NCBI RefSeq assembly: GCF_029168945.1
Contig: NC_083602.1
Location: 11,591,850-11,655,849 of the forward strand
Length of the DNA: 64,000 nucleotides
Source of the DNA: Cannabis sativa
Lineage: Eukaryota; Streptophyta; Magnoliopsida; Rosales; Cannabaceae
Direction of reading: 5' to 3'
Positions 45,307 to 55,829 of the stretch are shown here, piece by piece. Position numbers and translations under genes: made by a program. Below the pieces are notes generated by a model. The model made no database searches, was not told where the DNA came from, and saw nothing but the letters and a program-made list of their open reading frames with translations. Numbering within the stretch: position 1 is the stretch's first letter; each line of letters begins with the position of its first letter.

Positions 45307-48300
45307 GCCTTGTGATGTTTTAGAAAGAGGGTTTGGAACCCTAATGCCTAGCGGGGAATTGATTATCTTTAATAGGCGCATTAGGTCTAAGCCAGTTAGG
45401 ATCGAAGATTGGAAGTTAAGTACTGACTTTATAGAGTTGAAATTAACTGAGTTTGCCATTATACTGGAAGTGGATTTTCTGTCCAAGTATTCGGCCAGTA
45501 TAGGTTGTAGGCGGAAAATGGTGATTTTTCATCCGGAAGGTGAAGATCCATTTGGTTATGTTGGATCAATCCAGGGGTTTCGGATCCCGGTTATATCTGT
45601 ACTAAGGGCTAGGGATTTACTATGCAGTGGCTGTGTAGGATTTCTAGCAGTGGTAATTGACTCCAGCAAACCTGAAACATTTGGGCCTGAGGTAGTCAGG
45701 GTGGTGAAAGATTTTTCTTAATGTGTTTCCCGAGGAATTACCGGGATTGCCGCCACAGCGAGAGATTGATTTTGTAATTGATCTGGCACCTGGAGTCGAA
45801 CCTGTTTCTAAAGTTTCCATATAGAATGACTCCAGCCGAACTCAAGGAGTTTAAGTTGCAACTTCAGGGGATGCTTTGACATTGGGTTTATCTGACCCAG
45901 TGCATCGCCCTGGGGAGCTCCGGTTCTGTTTGTAAAGAAGAAAGATGGTTCCCTCAGAATATGTATTAATAATCAGGAACTAAACAAATTAATGATTAAG
46001 AACAAGTACCCGTTGCCCTGAATCGACGATCTGTTTGATCAGCTTCAGGGAACGACAGAGTTTTCGAGGATTGATTTACGATCTGATTACCAACTCAGAA
46101 TTCGGGAGGAGGACATACCGAAGACTGCTTTTAGAACCAGATATGGGCACTATGAGTTTCTGGTAATGTCATTCGGATTGACTAATGCTCCTGCGGCTTT
46201 TATGGATCTCATGAATAGGGTATTCAAGGATTTCCTCGATAACTGCGTTATAGTGTTTATCGATGACATTCTTGTATACTCTCAGTCAGAATAGGAGCAC
46301 GAGCATCATCTTCGAATGGTGTTATATCGACTTAGGGATCACAAGCTGTATGCCAAGTTCAAAAAGTGTGAATTCTGGTTGTCTGAAGTGTCCTTTCTGG
46401 GACATATTGTTGGGAAGAATGGAATTATGGTCAATCCAAACAAGGTGGAACCAGTGAAGAATTGGCCGAGGCCCAAGTCTGTGACAGAAATTCGAAGTTT
46501 TCTCGGGTTAGCAGGGTATTATCGACGTTTCGTCGAAGGATTTTCTAAACTTTCTATGCCCCTAACCGAATTGACAAAGAAAAATCATAGATTTGTGTGG
46601 TCAGATAAGTGTGAAACAAGTTTTCAGGAGCTGAAGCAACGTTTGATAACAGCTCCGGTGTTAGCTTTGCCATCAGATCAAGAAAAATTTGTGGTTTATT
46701 GTGATGCATCCAGATAGGGTCTGGGATGTGTTTTGATGCAAGCTGACAGAGTTATAGCCTATGCCTCTCGTCAACTGAAGGATTATGAGCAGCGTTACCC
46801 AACTCATGATTTAGAACTCGCTGCTGTGGTTTTTGCTTTAAAGATTTGGCGACATTATCTTTACGGTGAAAAGTGTGAGATTTATACTGATCATAAAAGT
46901 CTCAAATACTTTTTCACCCAGAAAGATCTAAATATGAGGCAGAGAAGGTGGTTGGAGTTAGTTAAGGACTACGATTGTGAAATACTGTATCACCCCGGGA
47001 AAGCCAATGTTATGGCCGATGCTTTAAGCAGAAAGGGTCCCGGGCAAGTTTATACTACGATTATGATAGCCCCTCAACTAGCCTCAGAAATGGTTAGTGC
47101 AGAGATTGAGTTTGTGGTCGGGAAATTACATAATTTAACACTCCAATCTGATTTATTGGAGAGAATCAGAAAGGCACAGCTGGAAGATCCCGAGCTAATT
47201 AAAGTTCGAGACGAAGTAGTGGCTGGTCGGCCTAGAGGCTTTTCAGTCTCGAGCAGTGGAATGTTGTTATATAAAGCTCGAGTTTGTGTTCCTAATGTTG
47301 ATGAGCTTAAGAGAGAGATACTTGATGAAGCTCATACCACGCCTTATTCATTGCATCCGGGAACCACCAAAATGTATCAGGATTTGAAACCCTACTTCTG
47401 GTGGTATGGGATGAAAAGGGGTGTGGTGGACTATGTGTCCAAGTGTTTAACCTGCCAGCAGATTAAGGCTGAACATCAGAGGTCGGGAGGATTATTGCAA
47501 CCTTTAGTCCTTCCAGAATGGAAGTGGGAGGACATTGCAATGGACTTTGTAACTGGTTTGCCTAGAACTACGGGGATTTATGATTCAGTATGGGTCATTG
47601 TAGACAGATTCACAAAGTCGGCTCACTTTCTACCAGTGAAAGTTACCTATTCAGTGGATCAGTATGCTGAATTGTATGTGAAGGAGATAGTTCATCTCCA
47701 TGGAGCCCCTAAATCTATTGTATCAGATAGGGATCCAAAGTTCACATCGAAGTTTTGGGTGAGTCTTCAGAAGGCTATGGGTACCAAGTTAAAGTTTAGC
47801 ACAGCCTTTCACCCTCAGACCGATGGTCAGTCAGAAGGAACTATCCAGATTTTAGAAGACCTACTGCGAGCCTGTGTCATGGACTTTGAGGGTTCATGGA
47901 GAAAGTACTTGCCTTTAATTGAATTCTCCTACAACAACAGCTACCAAAGTACAATAGGGATGGCTCCCTATGAGATGTTATATGGTAGAAAATGTCGTTC
48001 TCCTATTCATTGGGACGAGACAGGAGAAAGGAAGTACCTGGGTCTAGAATTAGTGTAGAGAACCAATGAAGCTATTGATAAGATCAAGGCTCGGATGCTT
48101 GCTTCTCAAAGCAGGTAGAAAAGTTATGCTGATCCGAAGCGTAGAAATGTTACATTTCAGGCAGGAGGACATGTTTTCCTGCGGGTTTCACCAATGAAGG
48201 GTATTAGACGCTTCGGGAAGAAGGGTAAGTTAAGCCCTAGGTTCATTGGGCCATTTCAGATACTTGAGAAGGTCGGGCAGGTAGCGTATCGGCTAGCCTT

Positions 48301-48616
48301 ACCACCAGCATTATCAGCTGTTCATGACGTATTTCACATTTCCATGTTAAGGAAATACGTGTCAGACCCGACTCATGTCTTGAGTTATGAAGCCCTTGAA
48401 CTACAATCAAACTTATCCTATGAAGAGCAACCTGTGCAGATTTTGGATAGAAAGGAAAAAGTTCTTCGAAACAAGACTATTGCACTGATTAAAGTACTCT
48501 GGAGGAACAGTAAGGTGGAAGAAGTCACCTGGGAATTAGAGTCGGATATGAGGACTCAACATCCAGAGCTATTCAGATTAGATTTCGGGGACGAAATCCT
48601 ATTAACGGGGCGATAA
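45307..48616 (+). pseudogene. gypsy pol: RT, RNase H, integrase, chromodomain-like tail, with stops
   Basis: RT is near 45900-46500 ([52 protein letters not shown] with the catalytic IDD). RNase H is near 46680-47010 ([35 protein letters not shown]). Integrase is near 47290-48050, with an HHCC finger ([19 protein letters not shown]) and DDE residues in [17 protein letters not shown] and DGQSEG. A chromodomain-like tail spans about 48430-48590 (PVQILDRKEKVLRNKTIALI, KVEEVTWELESDM). Stops lie at 46019, 46292, 46715, 48056 and 48116, mostly TAG, with a frame break around 45720-45900. The polypurine tract region (aacggggcgataat) ends at 48617. Confidence 0.93.
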
Positions 48617-48617
48617 T

Positions 48618-50761
48618 TGTAATGACCGCTCTAGTATATGGATTAGTAAAGGCAATTAGCACTAATTTTTATTATTTTATTATTATTTGTGAATTAATTT
48701 AATTGTGGACCCCAATATTTAGAAATAAATATTAGAGTTATAATTTCTCAATTCCGGAGATTTTATTAAACTCTAGGGGTATTATCTAGCTTATATGTGT
48801 AATATGTTATTTTTGTAATTTTTGTTCGGCGACAACGGAAAATGCGATGGATGGCTAGATTGATCACATGGGTAAGTTTAGAACCTTATTTCTTAGTGGG
48901 AAATATTTTAAAGGAAATATTTTGTCGGGATTGAGCGGGGTTATGGAATTGACCATTTTACCCCTAGCTTTTGAGACACCTAAGTTGTTAACTTAAAGGG
49001 CAAAGTGGTAATTTGTTTGGGGTTGTGTGGCTGCCTAAAAGTTTGGCACGTGGCCACTTGTTTTCAGCCAAGGGAAATGGATTTCCCTAAATGAATTTAT
49101 TTCATTTATCCCATTTAGAAAATTAGAAGGAAAATAAGAAATTCAAAGGAAAAGCTTCCTTTTTTCTCTCTCTCTCTTCGTAACCAGCAAGGGCAAGGAA
49201 AAAGGGCTGCTGAATCTTGGTGATTTTAGCAAGGAACATTGGGAGATTCAAGTTAAGGTAAGCCCTAGTGAACCCCTCTTTAGTTTTTTAAGTTTTTGCT
49301 TATTTTGAAATGGTGAAATTGTGTTAGAGGAGCTGTTAGAGTTTGATGTTAGTTTGGTTCGAATTCTAGGGTTAGGTTGAGTTGAATTTAGCCTATAGCA
49401 GCTGGTTTTGAGTTTATTTGGTTGGTTTGATATCACTTTGAGCATGGAGTTCAAAGCTTTGAGCTTTAATGGCAAATTGATTTTGAATGGTTTGTTCTGT
49501 GAATTGCTGGCTGGAATATATTGTTTATGCCCTAATTAGGTACTCTGGAAGGTTTCATGGCATTTGGTGGAAGATTGAGCATTGAATGAAATGCTTTGGG
49601 GAAACTGGTACAAACCGGCTAGCCGGTTTGCAGGGCCACAAAAACCGGCTAGCTGGTTTTGGCAGGGTTCCCCGGGCCTTTCATTTTCTCAATTTTTGCC
49701 ATTTCAATGCCTCGGATGGGTGTATCCCCATTTCCAGAGTTAGAATAACCCATTAAGAGCATAGCAGAACCTAGGGTTTTGGTTTTGGATTTCCCGGGTT
49801 AGGGTTTTGAACCATGTAACTTACCCGGTTTCAAAATGTGATTAGGGCATCCATCTAGCACGAGATTTCCGTTCAGGTCGGTCAGCACGTTTGAATTCGG
49901 AAAAACAGGTAAGAACTGAATATAACGTGTGATATAAATATCTAGGTGTATGTATATGTATGATATATATATGCATGCTGTGTGTATCCTTATATATGTT
50001 TGGGTGATATCATAGCGACACAACCATTGTGTCGGTTCAGCAGTACAGGCATCGTACTGGTTAAGAGTGTTATTCACCCTGGAAAGTATGTTTTGGTACT
50101 ATCATAGCGACACAACCATTGTGTCGGTTCAGCAGTACATGCATAGTACTGGTTAAGAGTGATATCATGGCCAATCATACTTTTAGATGCTATTGATGCT
50201 ATCATAGCGGCACGAACATAGTGTCGGTCCTACAGCATGATTATAGTGCTGGTAGGAGTGATATCATGGTCAGTAGCACAAGCAGTTAGAACGTTCTTGC
50301 TCATCTGTTAAGCCCTGTAGATAGGTGTATGGGCGCCTATTTACAGGTCGGAATTTATGTGATATGTTATATGCATTTCTTGCTGAGTCTGTCGACTCAC
50401 AGTTTCTACTTTCATGTGTAGGTAAAGGAAAGGCGAAGGCTGAACAGGAGTGAACCTGAGCTCGGGTGAGATTGTACATGTCAAAGCAGCGCGACCTGGA
50501 GTGTTCGGTCTCGGGACATCTGGGGATTTGTATTTTGGTAGTCGCTGTGCGACCTGTAATAAATGTATATTTTGAAAAGTTAATTTTACAAAGTTTGAAA
50601 ACGGGATCCCGATATATGTAAATATTTTATTATATTATAAAGTTTAATAATTAACATAAAAGTTTTAAATTGACACGTTTTTCGAGAAAAATCTTTGATT
50701 AGCAAAGATTGCACAATAATTGAAAAAGCACTGTAGCGTGCCTTAACATTAGGGCGTTACA
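48618..50761 (+). repeat. 3' LTR of the complete gypsy element
   Basis: Same length as the 5' LTR and about 99 percent identical by eye. The 20-bp palindrome (49611-49630), the hairpin array (50001-50266) and the terminal stems are all kept. Confidence 0.95.
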
Positions 50762-51496
50762 ATTAGTATAATGTCATGCATATGCTTATACATGTTTAGC
50801 GTACATGTTAGTTGCCGTCAGAATAACATATTAGATATATGTTAGGCAAATTTTATATAGCCATCAGATTAGCATATCAGGACAACACTGAGGTGTACAT
50901 AGAGTTGCAGCGAGATGCCATCAGATATATGCTAGGCTATCAGACAGTATGAATTAACTGCTACCACATCAGTGCGATTAGAGTACTGAGTATAGGCTGG
51001 ATTCGCGGTTAGTCGTACTTTGTCAAGAATGTTCCTAATTCAGTTAGGGTTATAATTAGGTGTATGGGCGCCTGATTATAACTCGGGATTTAGTATGTTT
51101 ATTATGTTATACTTTTCTTACTGAGTCTGTCGACCCACATTGTTATTGCTATGTGTAGGTAAGGGCAAGCCTAAAGCTGAGGAGCCGTGAGAGCGAGCAG
51201 GTGAAGATTGTACATGTCGAGGCGGTTAGGCCTGTAGCGTACGATCCTCGGGACACCATGGCTTTTGTATTTTGTCGCTAGGCGACAAGTATTTTGTAAT
51301 TATGTAGTAAACTTTTGTAACAGTATTTTGTAAACGGGATCCCGGAAGTTTATAAAAGTTATTTGTTATATTTTAATTAAATAAGCAAAATTTTAATTAT
51401 TCACGTTTTCCAATGACCTCGTTGATTAGCAACGAGCTGCACAGTATGTTAAAAATCACGCTAACACGCCTATGCTAGTTAGGGTGTTACATTGAT

Positions 51497-51810
51497 GCAC
51501 TTCCTTAATATTTTGGCATTCAAGAGAATTTTTTAGTCATTTAATTTTTCCATAGTCGTCTACATTGTAGTTATTTAAGACATCCTACAAAATTTTAAAA
51601 TTAAGAATAACTTATAATATAAAATGTAATGTTCAAATAATCTATAATGCCCATAGAAATTTATTCCTTACACTTGTATTTTTAATATAATAATAAAATA
51701 TGTATTTATAATTTGCACAATAATTAAGATGCAAAAAGAAAAATACATAAATTCATATTACAATTATTTATAAAAGGTAACAAAAAAATAAAATGAAATT
51801 GAACATGGAG
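51497..51810. other. Worn dispersed repeat preceding a Helitron end
   Basis: AT-rich. It shares TAGTTATTTAAGACATC and nearby blocks with about 26200-26260. It may be the body of the Helitron whose 3' end follows, but no 5' TC terminus was identified. Confidence 0.4.
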
Positions 51811-51847
51811 AGTTAGGCACGTGCATTGCACGTGTAGCCTCACCTAG
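51811..51847 (+). mobile_element. Helitron 3' terminus
   Basis: The hairpin GCACGTGCATTGCACGTG (51818-51835) is followed 8 nt later by CTAG (51844-51847) and then T. A GC-rich hairpin about 10 nt before CTRR, with insertion between A and T, is the diagnostic 3' end of plant Helitrons. Confidence 0.65.
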
Positions 51848-51860
51848 TATATATAAATAT

Positions 51861-52110
51861 GGGGGCTATTATGGTAGGGATTGGGTATTTTACCTATCAA
51901 TAGAGATATTGATTTATAGCCCTTGATTTAATCCAATAGTTCAAATCAACTCTTGAAAACTACACCAAAATTAATATATTTTTTTATTTGTAATTAATTT
52001 TTAATATTATTAATGGTAGGTTCAACTAACAAACTCCAAACCTAACTCCAAACCTAATGTTTTTATCTTTTTATTTTATTTCTATTTAAAATTTAGTTTT
52101 AATTATATAT
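51861..52110 (+). mobile_element. Partial second copy of the GGGGGCTATTATGGT element
   Basis: The left end GGGGGCTATTATGGTAGGG is followed by about 230 bp highly similar to 37905-38125 (CTATCAATAG, GATTTAATCCAATGGTT-like, CAACTCTTGAAAACTACACC). The right part is missing; gypsy LTR sequence follows. Confidence 0.7.
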
Positions 52111-52115
52111 CGACA

Positions 52116-54082
52116 CAACTACTATTTAAGCCAACCACACTTGACTCAAAAAGTAAGGGACAAATTGTTATGGCCAAAAATTACACCAAGCCTAAATGCA
52201 TCTTACGGTCTAAATACGCCTAGGTGGAAAGTGTGCTTGTTGGTGTTTGTAAAGGCAAAATGGTCTTTTTGGCCATTTGAGTTTTGTCTTTTAGTGAGTT
52301 TACTTATGTTTTATAATCTGATTTTCTAAAATAGAGTGGATCTTTGTTGGGGAGAATAGCTCTTCAGCAGAAGGGTAAGGATCTTCACTAAGGTCTGGCC
52401 GGGAATGAATCAAGCTTCTTCAAACTCCTGAAGGATAATTCAAATCAAGGAGTGGAGGCTTGAAACAAGGTCATCATGAGCCTGAAATAGACCTCCTTAA
52501 CGAAAAGAAGACTATTATTCCATTCAACAAAAATTAGAAAAATACCAAAAATTCAACACCTTCTCTCTCCTTCTCTCTCTTTCTCTCGAGCTCTCTTGAA
52601 ACCAGTAAAAATTAGGGTTTCATCAACTTGATTCTAAGGATCCTAGCTAGTTCTTGGTGAATACAATTGAAGGTAATATCCTTAGCACTTTTTCCTTTGG
52701 TTTTTTGATGTTCATAGTTGAGTTTATGCATGATTTTTTTTTAAGTTAGGGTTCTGTGACTGTAAGTAGTGTTTGTAATTGTATTCTAAAATAAATTAAG
52801 GATAAATAGGTTGATTTGAGCTAGGTTTGTGAGTTGTGGTGTTGTTTGAGCAAGCTTTGAGTTTAAGAACTCAAGCTTTGCTCTTTAATGGTGTTTTTGA
52901 ATCCTGGATTTATTGCTTGATGTTATTGCATTGATTATGTTTGTTATGGTATAATTAGGTGATTTGAAAGTTATTGTGAGGTTTGGGTTTGAATTGAAGT
53001 GGCTAAGTTGTTTTTGGTGGTTTCTACACTAAACCGGAATTCCGGTTCAAAGGGACTTGTATGAACCAGAATTCTGGTTGGTCCCCAGGAAACCCCACAA
53101 AACCAAAATTCTAGTTAGGGAACCAGTCTACCGGTTGGGGCATTTTAGGGAACCCTAGTTTTTCCTGTTTCTGCAATATTTAGGGTATTTCCATGTTATC
53201 CATCGATAGGAAAACTTTTAGTTTCAAGTTTAACACCCCAAAAAGTAATTTAGCGTGTCACTCAACAGTTTTACGAATCATGTGATTTAGGGGCCTGTAA
53301 ACCGTCAAGCAGCTGTTCCACTTAGGTTGGTAGGTACACCTGAATTCAAAAGTAAGGTAAGATTTGTATAATGGTATGCATATGTGAATTACATGTTTAG
53401 TGTACACATTTATAAATGCCTGATAGAAAACATATTTTTTATAGCGATATTAGTGTACATAGAGATGCACTGAGTATCGACAGTATATGTTTGGCTAAGT
53501 ACTAATTGATGATATCACATCGGTATAGGACAAGAGTACCGAGTATAGGCTAATATTATGGTCAATAGTACTGTCGTACAAATGTTCTTGACTCAGTACC
53601 GTGTCAAACACGGGGATAGGGTTATGGTTGGGTATATGGGGGCCTGATTATAAGCCGAATTATAGTTATGTCATTGTTTATGCTTTTCTTAATGAGTTTG
53701 TTGAATCACAGATATTGTTTGCATGTGGAGGTAAGGGCTTGCATTTGTAGGTAAGGGCAAGGCTAAGGTTGAGCAACCGTGAGAGAAAGCAGATGAAGAT
53801 TGTACATGTCGGGGCAGTTAGGTCTGAAACGTACGATATTTGAGACAGCTGGACGTATTTGTTTAGTCACTAGGCGATAACTTTTGTATTATATACTATG
53901 AAACAGTTCTAAATATTTTGTAAACAGGATCCCAGTCTTATATATGTTATTATTTTGATATTTATAAGTAGTTAAACAAAGTTTTAATTATTTACAATTT
54001 TCAATAAAATTCGTTGATTAGCAACGAGCTGCACAATTAAGTCAAAATCACGATAACACACATAAACTAGTAGGGTGTTACA
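52116..54082 (+). mobile_element. Ty3/gypsy LTR D, left end unclear
   Basis: From about 52240 it aligns with solo LTRs A-C (GTCTTTTAGTGAGTTTAC, AACCGGAATTCCGGTT at 53032-53047, GAAGATTGTACATGTCGGGG, TTCGTTG-ATTAG-CAACGAG) and ends GTAGGGTGTTACA at 54082. The first 200 bp do not show the TGTAAAGACCGC start. cgaca/cgact on the two sides may be a worn TSD. About 170 bp near 52347-52520 have no counterpart in the relatives. Confidence 0.75.
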
Positions 54083-54394
54083 CGACTATTCTATATTCAG
54101 ATTATTTACTTGATAGTTGGATTCCCTTTGGCTGGCACCATCTCGATGTCCTAAGGCTTCAATGGTCCTATTTTCTTTATTCTACAGGCTATCGGTGCCC
54201 ATGATCTTTTCGTTCTGATCATTACAGATGTTACCTTCTACAACATGCACATATAGTTTAAACACAAATATAGTACACACTTATGAAGCAAGTTACTTTT
54301 GATAAGTGTGACCCATCTTAATAAAAAATAATTAGTTCACATTACTTGCCACATAAGTGTGTGTCAAATTTATATATAAATTGTGTGTGCACAT
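54083..54394. other. Unassigned sequence
   Basis: No frame, terminal repeat or match to other parts of the window that I can recognise. Confidence 0.5.
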
Positions 54395-55802
54395 TGTTAG
54401 AATATATTTTACCAAGATCTAGATTTACTAACAAGTATGTTTTTAACATCCTAAACATTAACTTCTAAAACGATATGAAATAAACACATATAAAGTTTCA
54501 TAAACCTTACAGTAGGTGCAGCAGAATTATAATGGCTCCTTTCGTTCAGATCTCTAACCCTTGTATCCTTTCTGTAGCAGAGTATTACCATGATCTGAGC
54601 CCGATTCTCCTTCTCTTGAATTTGGATTCTTCACAGCCTTACACACTATGATTGAGTACCACTTGATGTGTGTGGGCACTTACTCTAATCACTCTAGGGT
54701 TTGAATTTTGAAGAGAGAAAGAGAGAGGATTTCGAAAATTGGTAGAGAGAAGATGGCTCAAAATTTTACTGAAGGAAAGTGTTGCATCATCTTTTCCTTT
54801 GAGGTCATCACTACCTATTTATAGGAAACCACCTAGGGTTAGGTTAGATTTATTTGGCATTAAAATAATAAAAAAATAAAATGGTAAATTGCTCCTCAAG
54901 TGGCCGGCCATGGATATTGGGCCCCACTTTGCAATTTTGCTATTTTTCTAATTATTCATCTTATTTTCTCAAAAATGCCATTTTTCCAATTTCACCACAT
55001 AAATGCCAAAATTAATTATTTAATAATTAATTATTAAATAAAATTGCCATTTAATATATTTATTAGTTAGACTTAATAAAGCCTTTTAATTAACAAATAA
55101 ACCCTAGAATTTCTTTTCTTCACAATTAAGCCCTAGCTTAGTGAAAATTCATAAACTAGACATAGTCTAATTTTAGAATTAAAATTGATTAATTAAAATC
55201 AATTAACTGAGTCTTACAAGTTATATTGTCTCAAATAGTATGGGGACCATGGGCCTATATATCCGAGCTTCCAATAAGCAGATTTAGAATTTACCAAGTA
55301 AATCCACTAACTTATTAACTCCTCATTGCATCCACCATAGAACTTGAAATTGCACTCTCAGTTATATAGAACGCTCTATATGTTCCACGATATAGATACA
55401 CAATTAATTATCCATTGTTAGAATCCCAATAATTAATGATCCTCTATATATGATTTACATTGCATAGGGATTAATTTACCGTTACACCCTTCAATGTATT
55501 TTATCCTTAAAATACTTAGCCACCTATAAATGATATTTCAGTGAACCATTTGTACTGATAAATCTAGGAATAAATTTAATCACATAATCTTGATTACTTT
55601 CCACTGTCCTGACGACACAATAAACAAGAATATCAATGTGATAAGGATTTGGATGAATTTATAAATCAAAAAACATATAAATGATAACATGAACTAAATG
55701 ACACACTAAATAAGTGATGAAAATACTTCTGTCTCTTTATTGATAATTAAATGATAAATATTACATTGAAGTAGAGTTTTATTTAGGGCACAAAGCCCAA
55801 CA
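54395..55802 (-). repeat. copia 3' LTR, minus strand, about 1.4 kb
   Basis: On the minus strand it runs from TGTTGGGCTTTGTGCCC (55802) to CTTGGTAAAATATATTCTAACA (54395). It belongs to the same family as 8914-10788 but is shorter and differs strongly in its first 300 bp (55560-55740). A polypurine block seen as aactcccacttgcac follows at 55803, so this is the 3' LTR of the minus-strand pol next to it. Confidence 0.85.
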
Positions 55803-55829
55803 AACTCCCACTTGCACTAATATAAATCA

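Larger units (their letters stand above)
41972..50761 (+). mobile_element. Complete Ty3/gypsy (chromovirus-type) retrotransposon, 8790 bp, TSD attag
   Basis: Two LTRs of 2144 bp (41972-44115 and 48618-50761), each TGTAATGACCGCTC...GGGCGTTACA, bracket a primer-binding site, gag, protease, RT, RNase H, integrase and a chromodomain-like tail. The TSD attag is exact (41967-41971 and 50762-50766). By eye the LTRs differ at about 20-25 positions, roughly 1 percent, so insertion was recent. The domain order (RT-RNase H-integrase) is that of Ty3/gypsy, and the C-terminal chromodomain-like block suggests a Tekay/Del-type chromovirus. Multiple stops make it non-autonomous. Confidence 0.95.
40736..51491 (+). 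mobile_element. Ty3/gypsy solo LTR C, interrupted by a complete gypsy element
   Basis: The two parts are 40736-41971 and 50767-51491, together about 1.96 kb. It starts TGTAAAGACCGCTTAGC and ends GTTAGGGTGTTACA. The flanks are ctgat (40731-40735) and ttgat (51492-51496), a 4-of-5 match. It has the AACCGGAATTCCGGTT palindrome (41668-41683), the GTCGCTAGGCGAC hairpin and the CTCGTTG-ATTAG-CAACGAG stem of its relatives. The inner element lies in the GGTAAGATTAG|TATAATGTCATGC stretch that is continuous in solo LTR B. Confidence 0.88.
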
